Origin: CAZMCC01 sp964564695
GTDB lineage: Bacteria > Planctomycetota > Phycisphaerae > Phycisphaerales > UBA1924
Assembly (NCBI GenBank): GCA_964564695.1
Contig: CAZMCC010000114.1
Span: forward strand, 1 to 10,380
Reading direction: 5' to 3'
DNA length: 10,380 nucleotides
Shown here: positions 1-6,128 of the stretch, one piece after another
How positions within the stretch are numbered: position 1 is the first letter of the stretch
Layout: each line of letters opens with the position of its first letter
Position numbers and translations under genes: made by a program
Notes under the pieces: model-generated
Told to the model about the DNA's origin: nothing
Database searches by the model: none
What the model saw: only the letters and a program-made list of their open reading frames with translations

Positions 1-104
1 ACGAATGCCCGCCAGACGAATGCCCGCCAGACGAATGCCCGCCAGACGAATGCCCGCCAGACGAATGCCCAGACGAATGGCCAGACGAATGGCCAGACGA
101 ATGG
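1..104. repeat. Coding tandem repeat, 15-bp then 12-bp units
   Basis: On the plus strand the unit acgaatgcccgccag occurs four times without change (1-60). It is followed by 12-bp variants acgaatgcccag (61-72) and acgaatggccag (73-84 and 85-96), then a partial unit (97-104). All unit lengths are multiples of three, so the array keeps the minus-strand reading frame and encodes the HSSGG and HSSG repeats of the exported His-rich protein. The perfect identity of the 15-bp units, including silent positions, points to recent expansion by slippage or unequal recombination. The array may continue left of the window. Confidence 0.95.
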
Positions 105-199
105 CCCCCGCCGTGATGCTGGGCCAGCGCGGGCGACGCCGCGAGCCCCACCGTGCCTATGCAGGCCAGCAGCGCCGAACGGCTGAACGAAGTGATCAC
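1..199 (-). CDS. Exported histidine-rich repeat protein (5' part, runs off window)
   Basis: This open frame starts at GTG 199 and leaves the window at position 1, so only 66 residues are visible. A GGGAG ribosome-binding site sits 7 nt before the GTG, which decides the start. Residues 1-26 are a clear Sec signal peptide (polar start, hydrophobic core LLACIGTVGLAA, then a SPALA/Q cleavage site). The mature protein begins Q-H-H-G-G-G and then consists entirely of HSSG units (three) followed by HSSGG units (at least four, continuing past the edge). Repeated histidines in an exported protein beside a metal-efflux operon suggest periplasmic or extracellular metal binding (Cu, Zn, Ni or Co), which is inference. 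No downstream domain is visible. It lies 307 bp after the adaptor gene on the same strand, so it may have its own promoter. I do not recognise a named family. Confidence 0.75.
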   Translation of the reverse strand, partial: MITSFSRSALLACIGTVGLAASPALAQHHGGGHSSGHSSGHSSGHSSGGHSSGGHSSGGHSSGGHS

Positions 200-506
200 G
201 GTAAAGCTCCCGACCACCCGGTGCGAGAATCAGGCGGGGAATGCCGATGGACGGGCGAACTCCCTGCCCACAATCATATATACGCCCGATGCACGCCGAA
301 GTTTCTGTGGAAATCTCCTCTGCTGTTCGAACGCGTGCACGGGCATCCCCTGCGGGGCGTGCCGCGGACCGAGGGCTGGGGCTGATGGGCTGGGCGTGCA
401 TACTGGTCGTTCTCACCGCACCCGTTTCAAGGCCTCGATCCCGTCGCAACGCTCCGAATGGGTCCCGCGACGAAGGACATGCCCCGCACTGGCGGATACC
501 GTTCAC
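200..506. other. Gene-free interval after the adaptor gene
   Basis: These 307 bp separate the efflux adaptor from the His-rich gene. Short frames exist on both strands, but none has a convincing product; the longest plus-strand frames give Arg/Pro/Cys-rich translations without family features. No RND pump N-terminus (normally an immediate hydrophobic segment) can be read. An imperfect hairpin (342-363, arms GGCA-CCCC and GGGG-TGCC) is not followed by a T tract. The only AT-rich patch is at 272-282, described as a weak promoter candidate. Confidence 0.6.
273..282 (-). promoter_or_regulatory. Candidate -10 element for the His-rich gene
   Basis: The minus strand reads TATATATGAT here, which contains TATATA and TATGAT, both close to the sigma70 -10 consensus. 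It is the only AT-rich patch in a GC-rich interval and lies about 75-85 bp upstream of the GTG start at 199. No good -35 hexamer is found at 16-18 nt, so an activator-dependent promoter or chance are both possible. Confidence 0.25.
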
Positions 507-1880
507 TTAGTGCTCGTGCGCCGCGGAGCCCTTGCCGAGCTCTGCCTTGAGGATGAACGTGCCGGCGACAACGAACCGCTCGCCCTCGACCAAGCCGCTG
601 TAGATGGGAACAAGGCCCCCGATGGGCTTGCCAATGGTGACGGCCCGTTTGGCGAACGTGTTGGGCTCGTTGGCGACGGGAATGAAAACGGCCGGGCCGC
701 CCTCGACGGTCTGTATCGCCTCATCCGGGACAGCGACCGTCGGTGCTGGGTCCGCGCCGCCCGGCATGGAAGCCACGATTTCAGCCTGCGCGAACATGCC
801 CGGACGGAGTGTCAACCCGTTCTCGAGTGAAGCGGGGACGACGATGCGTACTTGCGCGGTGCGCGTGGTGGGGTCCACCAGCGGGGCGATAAACGAGACG
901 GCGCCTTCGAACTTGGGGACGGCCGCGCCGTCGCTCTGGCCCGTCACCGAGCCGATGGTGATCCACGCCTTGGCGCCGGCCGCGATGCTCGCGAGTTTGG
1001 TTTCGGGAACATCGGCCAGCACCCAGAGCGAATGCGTATCGGCGATGACCATGAGCGACTCGCGGTCGGGGCCGACGAGTTCGCCCTGCGTGACTTCGCG
1101 CTGGACGACCTGACCGTCGATGGCGGCGCGGATCGTGTGCCGCGGTATGATCTCGCTGGTGGCCGCCAGTTCCGCGACGGCCGCCTGGTTCATCCCCAGC
1201 AGGTGGAGCCCGTTCTCGGCCGCGAGGGCCGCGGCCTCGGCCGCTTTCACATGCGCAACCGCGGCCTTGTGCTCGGCCTCGCGCTTCTGCACCTCCGTGA
1301 GCGAGATGCCCTGCGACTGGTCGAGCAAGCCCTTGGCGCGATCCCACGCCGTCTTGGCGAGATCAGCCTGCGGCACGGCGGTCTGGACCGCGGTCCGCTT
1401 GAGCAGGAAGTCCGCCTGCGCCTGACCGAGCTCGGGGCTCTCGACCACCACGAGCGGGTCGTTCTTCTTGACCTGGTCTCCGAGCCGGACCTTGATCTCC
1501 ACCGCTCGCCCCCGGAGCGGAGAACCGACGTGGGCCATCGCCTCGGTGTTGAAGCCGACGCGGGCGGGTGTGACGATCGTCGGCTTGAGTACCCACATCT
1601 GGGCCTCGCCGGCCTTGACGCCGTACCTGTCGATGGCCTCGGGCGTGAGCTTGACCTCGTCGGCGTGTGCACTCGCTCCGGCCCCGTGGTCGTGCCCGTC
1701 GCCCTCGGCGTGCTGTTCCTTGGCCGCGGGCTTGCCGTGGTCGTGGCCGTCTCCCTCACTGTGCTTCTTACACGATGGGAGCAAGGCCAGAGTGGCCATC
1801 GCGAGCAGGACGGCGCTCGCATAGGTGACGCGGCATAGAAACGAGGGTTGCTTGGCGGAGGTGTCTGTCATCGTTGTCAT
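507..1880 (-). CDS. CusB/CzcB-type RND efflux periplasmic adaptor lipoprotein
   Basis: This 457-aa protein is the membrane-fusion subunit that links an inner-membrane RND metal pump to an outer-membrane channel. The N-terminus has a hydrophobic stretch ending in LLPSC (Cys37), a lipoprotein signal. It is followed at 40-72 by a His/Asp-rich segment with the octamer EGDGHDHG twice, and the protein ends AAHEH. These are likely metal-binding tails. The adaptor core follows in order: lipoyl/barrel-sandwich halves at about 110-150 (PLRGRAVEIKVRLGDQVKKN) and 250-285 (IRAAIDGQVVQREVTQGELV), an Ala-rich helical hairpin between them (about 150-245), a beta-barrel (about 290-365, with DPTTRTAQVRI and LRPGMFAQ) and a membrane-proximal domain with VAVPDEAIQ. 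A GGAG site 7 nt before ATG 1880 supports the start. The outer-membrane gene ends 27 bp upstream, so they are one operon. The subfamily (Cu/Ag versus Co/Zn/Cd) is not resolved. Confidence 0.93.
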   Translation of the reverse strand: MTTMTDTSAKQPSFLCRVTYASAVLLAMATLALLPSCKKHSEGDGHDHGKPAAKEQHAEGDGHDHGAGASAHADEVKLTPEAIDRYGVKAGEAQMWVLKPTIVTPARVGFNTEAMAHVGSPLRGRAVEIKVRLGDQVKKNDPLVVVESPELGQAQADFLLKRTAVQTAVPQADLAKTAWDRAKGLLDQSQGISLTEVQKREAEHKAAVAHVKAAEAAALAAENGLHLLGMNQAAVAELAATSEIIPRHTIRAAIDGQVVQREVTQGELVGPDRESLMVIADTHSLWVLADVPETKLASIAAGAKAWITIGSVTGQSDGAAVPKFEGAVSFIAPLVDPTTRTAQVRIVVPASLENGLTLRPGMFAQAEIVASMPGGADPAPTVAVPDEAIQTVEGGPAVFIPVANEPNTFAKRAVTIGKPIGGLVPIYSGLVEGERFVVAGTFILKAELGKGSAAHEH

Positions 1881-1907
1881 GTGAGCTCTCCGGCCGGGAT
1901 GGCCGCA

Positions 1908-3356
1908 TCAACGGTTCTTGGTGTGGACAATCGGTGTCGCTGGGTTGGAATGCGAGACAGGCAATGCGGGTGCGGGTGGCTCGGGCTGAGGCGACGCGCC
2001 AAGCGACGCCGCGACGCCCGGTCCCCCGACCGCCCGCTGCAGTCGCAGGAGGGAGATCGACATCTGTTGCTCCACCTCGATGGCCCTCGCCCGGGCGGCC
2101 CGCAGGTCCTGCTCGGCAAGGAAGAGGGGTGTCACGTCTGTTTGACCCGCCCGATACGCGTCCTCCGCCTGCTGGCGGCGCTGATGCTGCAGAGGGATCA
2201 GCTCCGACTGGATGCGCCGCAGGTTGGCGGTGCTGGCTTCCAGCGAGCGGAACGCGACCCGCACCTCCTCAACGACCCGTCGCTTGGCCAGAGTCAGATT
2301 GTGCCGTGCTTCAATCTGCTCGGCGGTCACGCGAGCACGCCTCGCCTGGCCCGTGTCGAAGATGGGGATCGGCGTCGACATCGAGGGGCCGGCGAACCAC
2401 TTGTCGTCTCGCTGAGCGTCGATACCGATGCCCGCGCCCTCCCAGGGGAGAAGCCGGACGAGAGCCTCTTCATCGCCCAGCGCGGCGAGTGTCCACGCCA
2501 CCGACTGGACCTCCGGCCGATTGTTCAACGCCGAGTCGATCCAGCGGGCCTCGACATTGGTCGTCAGGATCGGTGCCGACCACGAGTCCAACTGCCACGT
2601 GGCGGAGCCCGATGGCTCACCGATCAGTCGTGCCAGCCGCAGTCTCTCTTCTTGCAGCTGTCGGCGAGCTTCGGCGATGTCCACGTCAAGTACGACGCCC
2701 TGGGCTTCGAGGGTCGTCAGGTCGCTCCTGATGCCCTCCTTCGCCTCAAGCCGGGCGCGTGCGGTCGCTATGAGCTTGTTGAGCAACTCGCGCCGTTCCA
2801 GGAGCACGGGCAGCAGCGATTCGAGTGTCTGCGCCGCGACGTACCTCTCCTGAACCTCCGCAACGGTGTCGAGCGCGACCGTCACCGCATCGACCGAAGC
2901 CTGCCTCAAGCGGTTGTCCGCCGCGCTGGACCGCCGCGGAATACGGAGGATTCGGATGAGGTCCTGGGCGAGTGAGACCTCGATCTGCGGCTTCCCCGGC
3001 CCCCAACGGAGGACTAAGTCCAGCACCGGGTTCGGCAGGAGCCGCGCCTGATCGGCGTCCGCCATAGCGATCCGCACGCGGGCGAGCGCTGCCTGCAGAC
3101 CGGGGTCGGTGGTGGCGGCTCGACGCACCGCATCTGCGAGCGTGAGCACGTCGTCTTCGGCAACCTCGTCCAGCGGGCCGCCCTCGGTGCGGAAGGATAG
3201 GGCCTCGTTGAGTCCGAGCGCCCCCGCCGCGGCCTCTTCGGTCTGCGGCTCCGGCCGGCTCGCCGCACACCCAGCCAATAGAACAGTCAGGATTGCGGCG
3301 GCGCACGGGACGAGGCAACGGCTCGGTCCCACGCGATCAATAGCGCGTGTCTGCAT
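1908..3356 (-). CDS. CusC/TolC-type outer-membrane efflux lipoprotein
   Basis: This 482-aa protein of the OEP (outer-membrane efflux protein) family would form the trimeric exit duct of the RND system. I chose ATG 3356 instead of an in-frame start 54 bp upstream because GAGGA lies 5 nt before it and because the N-terminus then reads directly into a lipoprotein signal (hydrophobic AAAILTVLLAGC, Cys30). Two OEP repeats are visible. The first begins near residue 75 with LTLADAVRRA and continues through LLPNPVLDLVLRWG. The second (about 330-455) holds PIFDTGQARRARVTAEQIEA, the long helix with VRVAFRSLEAS, and YRAGQTDVTPLFLAEQDLR, the typical end of the family. The length matches the family norm of 420-500. 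The C-terminus after about 455 is Pro-rich and variable. The adaptor gene begins 27 bp downstream, and a small exported protein is encoded 135 bp upstream. Confidence 0.93.
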   Translation of the reverse strand: MQTRAIDRVGPSRCLVPCAAAILTVLLAGCAASRPEPQTEEAAAGALGLNEALSFRTEGGPLDEVAEDDVLTLADAVRRAATTDPGLQAALARVRIAMADADQARLLPNPVLDLVLRWGPGKPQIEVSLAQDLIRILRIPRRSSAADNRLRQASVDAVTVALDTVAEVQERYVAAQTLESLLPVLLERRELLNKLIATARARLEAKEGIRSDLTTLEAQGVVLDVDIAEARRQLQEERLRLARLIGEPSGSATWQLDSWSAPILTTNVEARWIDSALNNRPEVQSVAWTLAALGDEEALVRLLPWEGAGIGIDAQRDDKWFAGPSMSTPIPIFDTGQARRARVTAEQIEARHNLTLAKRRVVEEVRVAFRSLEASTANLRRIQSELIPLQHQRRQQAEDAYRAGQTDVTPLFLAEQDLRAARARAIEVEQQMSISLLRLQRAVGGPGVAASLGASPQPEPPAPALPVSHSNPATPIVHTKNR

Positions 3357-3491
3357 GAGTTTCCTCGGAAGGCAGGGATGGGAGTAAGGAGCCGAATGGC
3401 TCAACGACAACGCCCCGCGCCAACATCCAAAAGTGTGGGCGCGCCACGTTCGCCGAGGCTCGCGCGGAACTCTCGGCGGGGTCGCTCGTGC

Positions 3492-3914
3492 CTAGACGAT
3501 GAGAACAACTGTTCGGAGGCGCCTCAAGGCGTCTGGTGGACGATCCGGCTCGGTCCGCATCCACGCGACGTTAGCCGAATCGGGCAGGACCCTGAACACA
3601 AGCACCGCCACCAGCACCGGAGCCGGGATAGCGACCTCCCCCGTCAGGCGCGGGGGCACTTTCGTGATCTGCTCTTCACCCTGAATCGGTGTGTCTTGGC
3701 AGGGGTGAGGCACGCCCTCATTTTCGCCAGAGCTTTCACTGCCGCAACTGGAGAGGCACTCCCCAGTCACGTTTCGGTCACATGCCAACTCAATCTGTGC
3801 CCCGCCGTGACCATCACGGCAGACCACCATTCCCCCGACGAGCAGGGTATTGCAGAACCCGAACCAGATCAGGAACAGCCACACGACGACAGGATGGAAT
3901 CGACTTCGCTGCAT
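3492..3914 (-). CDS. Small exported Cys/His-containing protein preceding the efflux genes
   Basis: This 140-aa protein has an N-terminal hydrophobic segment (residues 8-29, VVVWLFLIWFGFCNTLLVGG) that could be a signal peptide or anchor. After it come VCRDGHGG, then cysteines at about 44, 53 and 57 and an HPCQDTPI motif at about 71-78. From memory, small proteins with a C-x-D-G-H motif after a signal sequence and a C-x-D-x-P-L/I motif later often precede heavy-metal RND efflux genes in planctomycetes and some other bacteria. Their function is unknown, though metal sensing or delivery is plausible. A second moderately hydrophobic patch lies at about 93-108, and the tail is basic. No strong ribosome-binding site precedes ATG 3914. 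It probably heads the operon with the two efflux genes; the 135-bp gap allows an internal promoter. Confidence 0.65.
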   Translation of the reverse strand: MQRSRFHPVVVWLFLIWFGFCNTLLVGGMVVCRDGHGGAQIELACDRNVTGECLSSCGSESSGENEGVPHPCQDTPIQGEEQITKVPPRLTGEVAIPAPVLVAVLVFRVLPDSANVAWMRTEPDRPPDALRRLRTVVLIV

Positions 3915-4062
3915 TCAGAATTCGTTCTAAGGACACCTTGATGGATTTGCTGCCATCGGCATAAGTGTAGCGGGCTGGCCACAAGTCGTCCGGTGAACCG
4001 TGCTCACCCTCCGATCAGGACAAAAAGGTACCCCAACGGTTCCCCGACGGAGTGTCGATGAG
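3915..4062. other. Intergenic interval, probable regulatory region of the efflux operon
   Basis: These 148 bp lie between the ArdC-like remnant and the first efflux-associated gene and must hold the operon promoter if it is local. I see no acceptable -35/-10 pair. Small dyads are present: CGGTgaACCG near 3993-4002 and AGAAttcgTTCT near 3917-3928, just upstream of the start codon. Either could be an operator, but both are short enough to be chance. No regulator gene (MerR, ArsR, CusR type) is encoded here. Confidence 0.35.
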
Positions 4063-4323
4063 TCAGGCTGCAATCGCCTGCTCGTTGGGGCATTGGATGT
4101 CCGCGATGATGTCCGCGGCGACGTGCTGGATTCGGTCCAGAGACGCGGCGAGCGTCTCGCTCTTGCCGTCGTAGAGCTGGATGTAGTCGCTGGCGGCCGA
4201 GCCTGTCTCCAGCCCGATGGCCTGGCACACGACGAAAGCGACTGCTTCGGCTTCGGTCTCCCGCACGGTCTTGCTGGTGGGGCGCGGATCGCCGCGATGC
4301 AGAAGCTCGTGGGCGAACTCATG
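4063..4323 (-). pseudogene. ArdC-type antirestriction/zinc peptidase, C-terminal fragment
   Basis: Only the last 86 codons of the gene are recognisable. The fragment starts with HEFAHELLH, which contains two overlapping HExxH zinc-peptidase motifs. It continues with SKTVRETEAEAVAFVVCQAI, whose ETEAEA glutamates fit the third zinc ligand region, then GLETGSAASDYIQLYDG and a terminal helix up to AADIIADI. This order is typical of the C-terminal metallopeptidase half of ArdC-like proteins, which carry an N-terminal ssDNA-binding domain and protect mobile DNA against restriction. The N-terminal half (roughly 200 residues) is absent: upstream in this frame the translation is GRSGRRARRATF-like and not protein-like. 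No start codon or ribosome-binding site serves the fragment sensibly. It is joined out of frame to the preceding reading frame. The family is recalled from motif order, not from a search. Confidence 0.7.
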
Positions 4324-4823
4324 GTCGCGGGCTCGATTCCGCGCCGTGCGAGCCCGTCGAGCATCGCCTCCGCCGAACGTCGCTCGGCGTGCCCGTCGGC
4401 CTGATCGACCTCCACCGCCACCATCCGCAATGTCATTTCCGCGTTGTGTTCACTGCTTTCCTTTGTCGTCCGGGCATCCTTGCCCCAGACGAGAACGAAT
4501 CGTCGCCGTGGGTCCTTGTCGTCCATCGGCGCGGATTCGACGCTGAGCCACGACAAGGCGAGCAGGATTCGGCGGTCGCGTGCTTGTTCGTCTGTCGGCT
4601 TGTGCCCATCCTTGTCGCGAGATTCGGCGAGTTCATGGCTCAGTCCCCCGCGTAGCGTGAGGAGCCAGTCCCCGAAAGCCTTGGCCCCCTTGTTGATCGC
4701 CTCGTGCGTGGCCCACAGGGCATCACGCCAAGCGCTGTCGTTGGGATCGATCCCGCGCAAACGCAGCGTGTATGCCCGCTGAGTCGTAACAGGTTCCACG
4801 GCAGATTCAGGGGTCCCGGCCAT
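4320..4823 (-). pseudogene. Cas12b-like type V-B effector, 5' fragment in a broken frame
   Basis: From ATG 4823 (a TTG lies 6 bp upstream) the frame encodes QRAYTLRLRGID (15-26), LWATHEAINKGAKAFGDWLL (36-55), TLRGGL, and RRILLALSWLSVES (84-97). This matches my memory of the N-terminal wedge/REC start of planctomycete Cas12b proteins, where a short beta strand is followed by a W-x-x-H-x-x-x-N-x-G helix. Intact Cas12b is about 1100-1500 residues, with RuvC motifs in the C-terminal half; none are present here. Similarity appears to fade near residue 130. Residues 131-168 (up to RRGIEPATM) look coding but are unrecognised. The frame stays open to 3927, but beyond 4320 it is a Ser/Arg/Pro-rich misreading of the ArdC-like fragment. 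The gene follows cas2 by 25 bp (19 bp from the TTG). The family call rests on memory and context, so an alignment is essential. Confidence 0.6.
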
Positions 4824-4848
4824 ACCCAAAGGATAACCGCAACCCCGG

Positions 4849-5139
4849 TCAGATCACGACCGTACCGCTCTCGGCATCCGGGAGGCTCTGTCCCAGCACG
4901 GTCGCCGCTTCCCTGGCGGCCTCCTCGTTGCTGCCCAGGTCCACGAGAAGGAGCTGGTCCTCTTTCAGGTTGAGCACCTCGCGGGCGGAGTTCTCCAGCC
5001 GCACTCGGTCGATGGCTTTGAGCGTGCAGTAGAACACCGAATACTGCCACGGCTCGCCGTACGCCTTCATCAGCTTGTGGATGCGGCGCAGCCGCTTGTC
5101 GTTGCGCACGTCGTAGCAGACGAGGTAACAGCGGCGCAT
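4849..5139 (-). CDS. cas2: CRISPR-associated Cas2
   Basis: This 96-aa protein has the Cas2 ferredoxin-like plan. Strand one, RCYLVCYDV, holds the conserved Asp10. Then come the basic helix NDKRLRRIHKLMKAYG, the QYSVFYCTL strand (32-40) and the final VVI strand. Cas2 normally bridges two Cas1 dimers in the spacer-acquisition complex. The length (usual range 80-120) and motifs look intact, so this may still be expressed. No cas1 or cas4 and no CRISPR repeats lie in the window, so it cannot support acquisition alone. VapD-like toxins share the fold, but the following Cas12b-like 5' end favours Cas2. ATG 5139 has no clear ribosome-binding site. The 61-aa membrane protein gene ends 28 bp upstream, so Cas2 may now be transcribed by read-through from the pseudopilin cluster. 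Confidence 0.88.
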   Translation of the reverse strand: MRRCYLVCYDVRNDKRLRRIHKLMKAYGEPWQYSVFYCTLKAIDRVRLENSAREVLNLKEDQLLLVDLGSNEEAAREAATVLGQSLPDAESGTVVI

Positions 5140-5167
5140 GGGCGTTGTTACGCTTGCACTCCACAGT

Positions 5168-5353
5168 TCACTCGGAGATCGGCCATCTGGCCATCTCTTG
5201 AGGCGGCGGGTCGGCGATCGCCATCTTGGGCGTCGGCGAGATCAGCTTCTGGCGGGCCCAGAAGAGCGCGCCCAGCAGGGTCAGCGAGAGCATGCCGAAC
5301 CGCAGGAGGCTGGAGCCTCGGCGCGTGTTTGCGAGAGAGGAATGTGAAGCCAT
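5168..5353 (-). CDS. Small single-pass membrane protein at the end of the pseudopilin cluster
   Basis: This 61-aa protein starts at ATG 5353 with a GGAGG site 6 nt before it, a strong sign that the frame is real. A basic N-terminus (LANTRRGSSLLR) precedes one hydrophobic segment (about 20-31, GMLSLTLLGALF), followed by ARQKLIS and a Pro-rich tail ending PPPQEMARWPISE. The charge pattern predicts a cytoplasmic N-terminus and an outward tail. I recognise no family. It lies 93 bp after the GspH-like gene on the same strand, so a small accessory subunit of the same apparatus is possible. The gap holds a 7-bp inverted repeat (CGGCGGG 5368-5374 and CCCGCCG 5392-5398) that could attenuate transcription. 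It is only 28 bp before cas2. Confidence 0.6.
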   Translation of the reverse strand: MASHSSLANTRRGSSLLRFGMLSLTLLGALFWARQKLISPTPKMAIADPPPQEMARWPISE

Positions 5354-5446
5354 TGCCCGCCTCCGAACGGCGGGGCACCTGGAGAGGGGCGCCCGCCGCT
5401 CAAAGCATGACGTCGGGCGTGTCGGGCCGCAAGGTCCGGCGGCGGA

Positions 5447-6043
5447 TTACCCGCCGCCGCCTTCCGGTGGTGCGGGTGGTGGCGTCTGGCGCGTCACGGT
5501 GACCCGTCCGGTAAAGGCCTCGACGCGGATGATGAACGTCTGGCCGCCGCCGGTGACGGTGATGGTGCCGCCGGCCGAGGGGGTGTTCGCGCCGGGGTCG
5601 GCGATGGGGCCGCCCATGGAGTCGAAGATGATCGCGGGCTGGCCGTCGAAGCTGGCGGCGGTGATGCGCGCGTCGCCGTAGCGGTCCTCGTCGGCGAAGT
5701 TCACGGCGTAGAGCCCGCCGCGCCGGCTGGGGTCGTAGAGCGTGTTGCTGTCGGGGTCGAGCGTGTTGCCCGGCACCGAGATCACCCGGTAGCTCGAGGC
5801 CTCGACGTTGAACACCAGGGCCCGGCGCTCCTGGAACGCCACGGCCTCGGACTGGGCCACCGTGATGTCGGCGACGATCGTGCGCACCGCCGCCTGGATC
5901 CGCAGGGCGCCGGTCGATCCCATCGCGGGGATCACCAGCGCGCCGGCGATGCCCAGCAGCGTCACCACGATCAGGATTTCGATGAGCGTGAAGCCGCGAA
6001 TGGGGCGGCGGGACGCACGGGCTTGACGGACGAGGGAGCGCAT
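5447..6043 (-). CDS. GspH/FimT-like minor pseudopilin
   Basis: This 198-aa pseudopilin starts at ATG 6043 (a GTG at 6097 would lengthen the leader to 35 residues). Its prepilin signal has a 17-residue basic leader ending PIRG, then FTLIEILIVVTLLGIAGALV, with Gly at -1, Phe at +1 and Glu at +5 as prepilin peptidase requires. After the N-terminal helix (TIVADITVAQSEAVAFQERR, typical of GspH/FimT) comes a beta-rich C-terminal domain with VFNVEASSYRVI, a predicted Asp-rich loop (LDPDSNTLYDPSRRGG) and TITVTGGGQTFIIRVEAFTG. The tail is PPPAPPEGGGG. Minor pseudopilins of this class sit at the pilus tip in type II secretion systems. It is the fourth gene of the cluster, 85 bp after the 142-aa gene. 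No cysteine is seen in the mature part. Confidence 0.85.
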   Translation of the reverse strand: MRSLVRQARASRRPIRGFTLIEILIVVTLLGIAGALVIPAMGSTGALRIQAAVRTIVADITVAQSEAVAFQERRALVFNVEASSYRVISVPGNTLDPDSNTLYDPSRRGGLYAVNFADEDRYGDARITAASFDGQPAIIFDSMGGPIADPGANTPSAGGTITVTGGGQTFIIRVEAFTGRVTVTRQTPPPAPPEGGGG

Positions 6044-6128
6044 GGCGATCAACCCCAGGTGCCTCGAGGTTCGAGCAAGTGACGGACTGATCAACACCGC
6101 ATCGAGTGACCCATCGCTCCCAACCTGA

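Noticed and set aside
1..104. Possible CRISPR array
   Set aside because: Units are 12-15 bp and contiguous, without spacers, and they encode an in-frame HSSG/HSSGG repeat on the minus strand.
342..363. Terminator after the efflux adaptor
   Set aside because: The stem is short and interrupted, lies about 145 bp after the stop codon, and has no T tract.
5..510. Plus-strand frames at the left edge, including a MPARR-repeat product
   Set aside because: The repeat product is the antisense reading of the HSSGG array, and the others have no plausible start or family.
852..2975. Long plus-strand frames opposite the efflux genes
   Set aside because: Both lie antisense to the clearly recognised adaptor and outer-membrane protein, and their translations have no family features.
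3927..4829. A genuine 300-aa protein spanning the whole open frame
   Set aside because: After about 4320 the translation becomes Ser/Arg/Pro-rich while the neighbouring frame carries a recognisable zinc-peptidase sequence, so the long frame is an accident of a broken junction.
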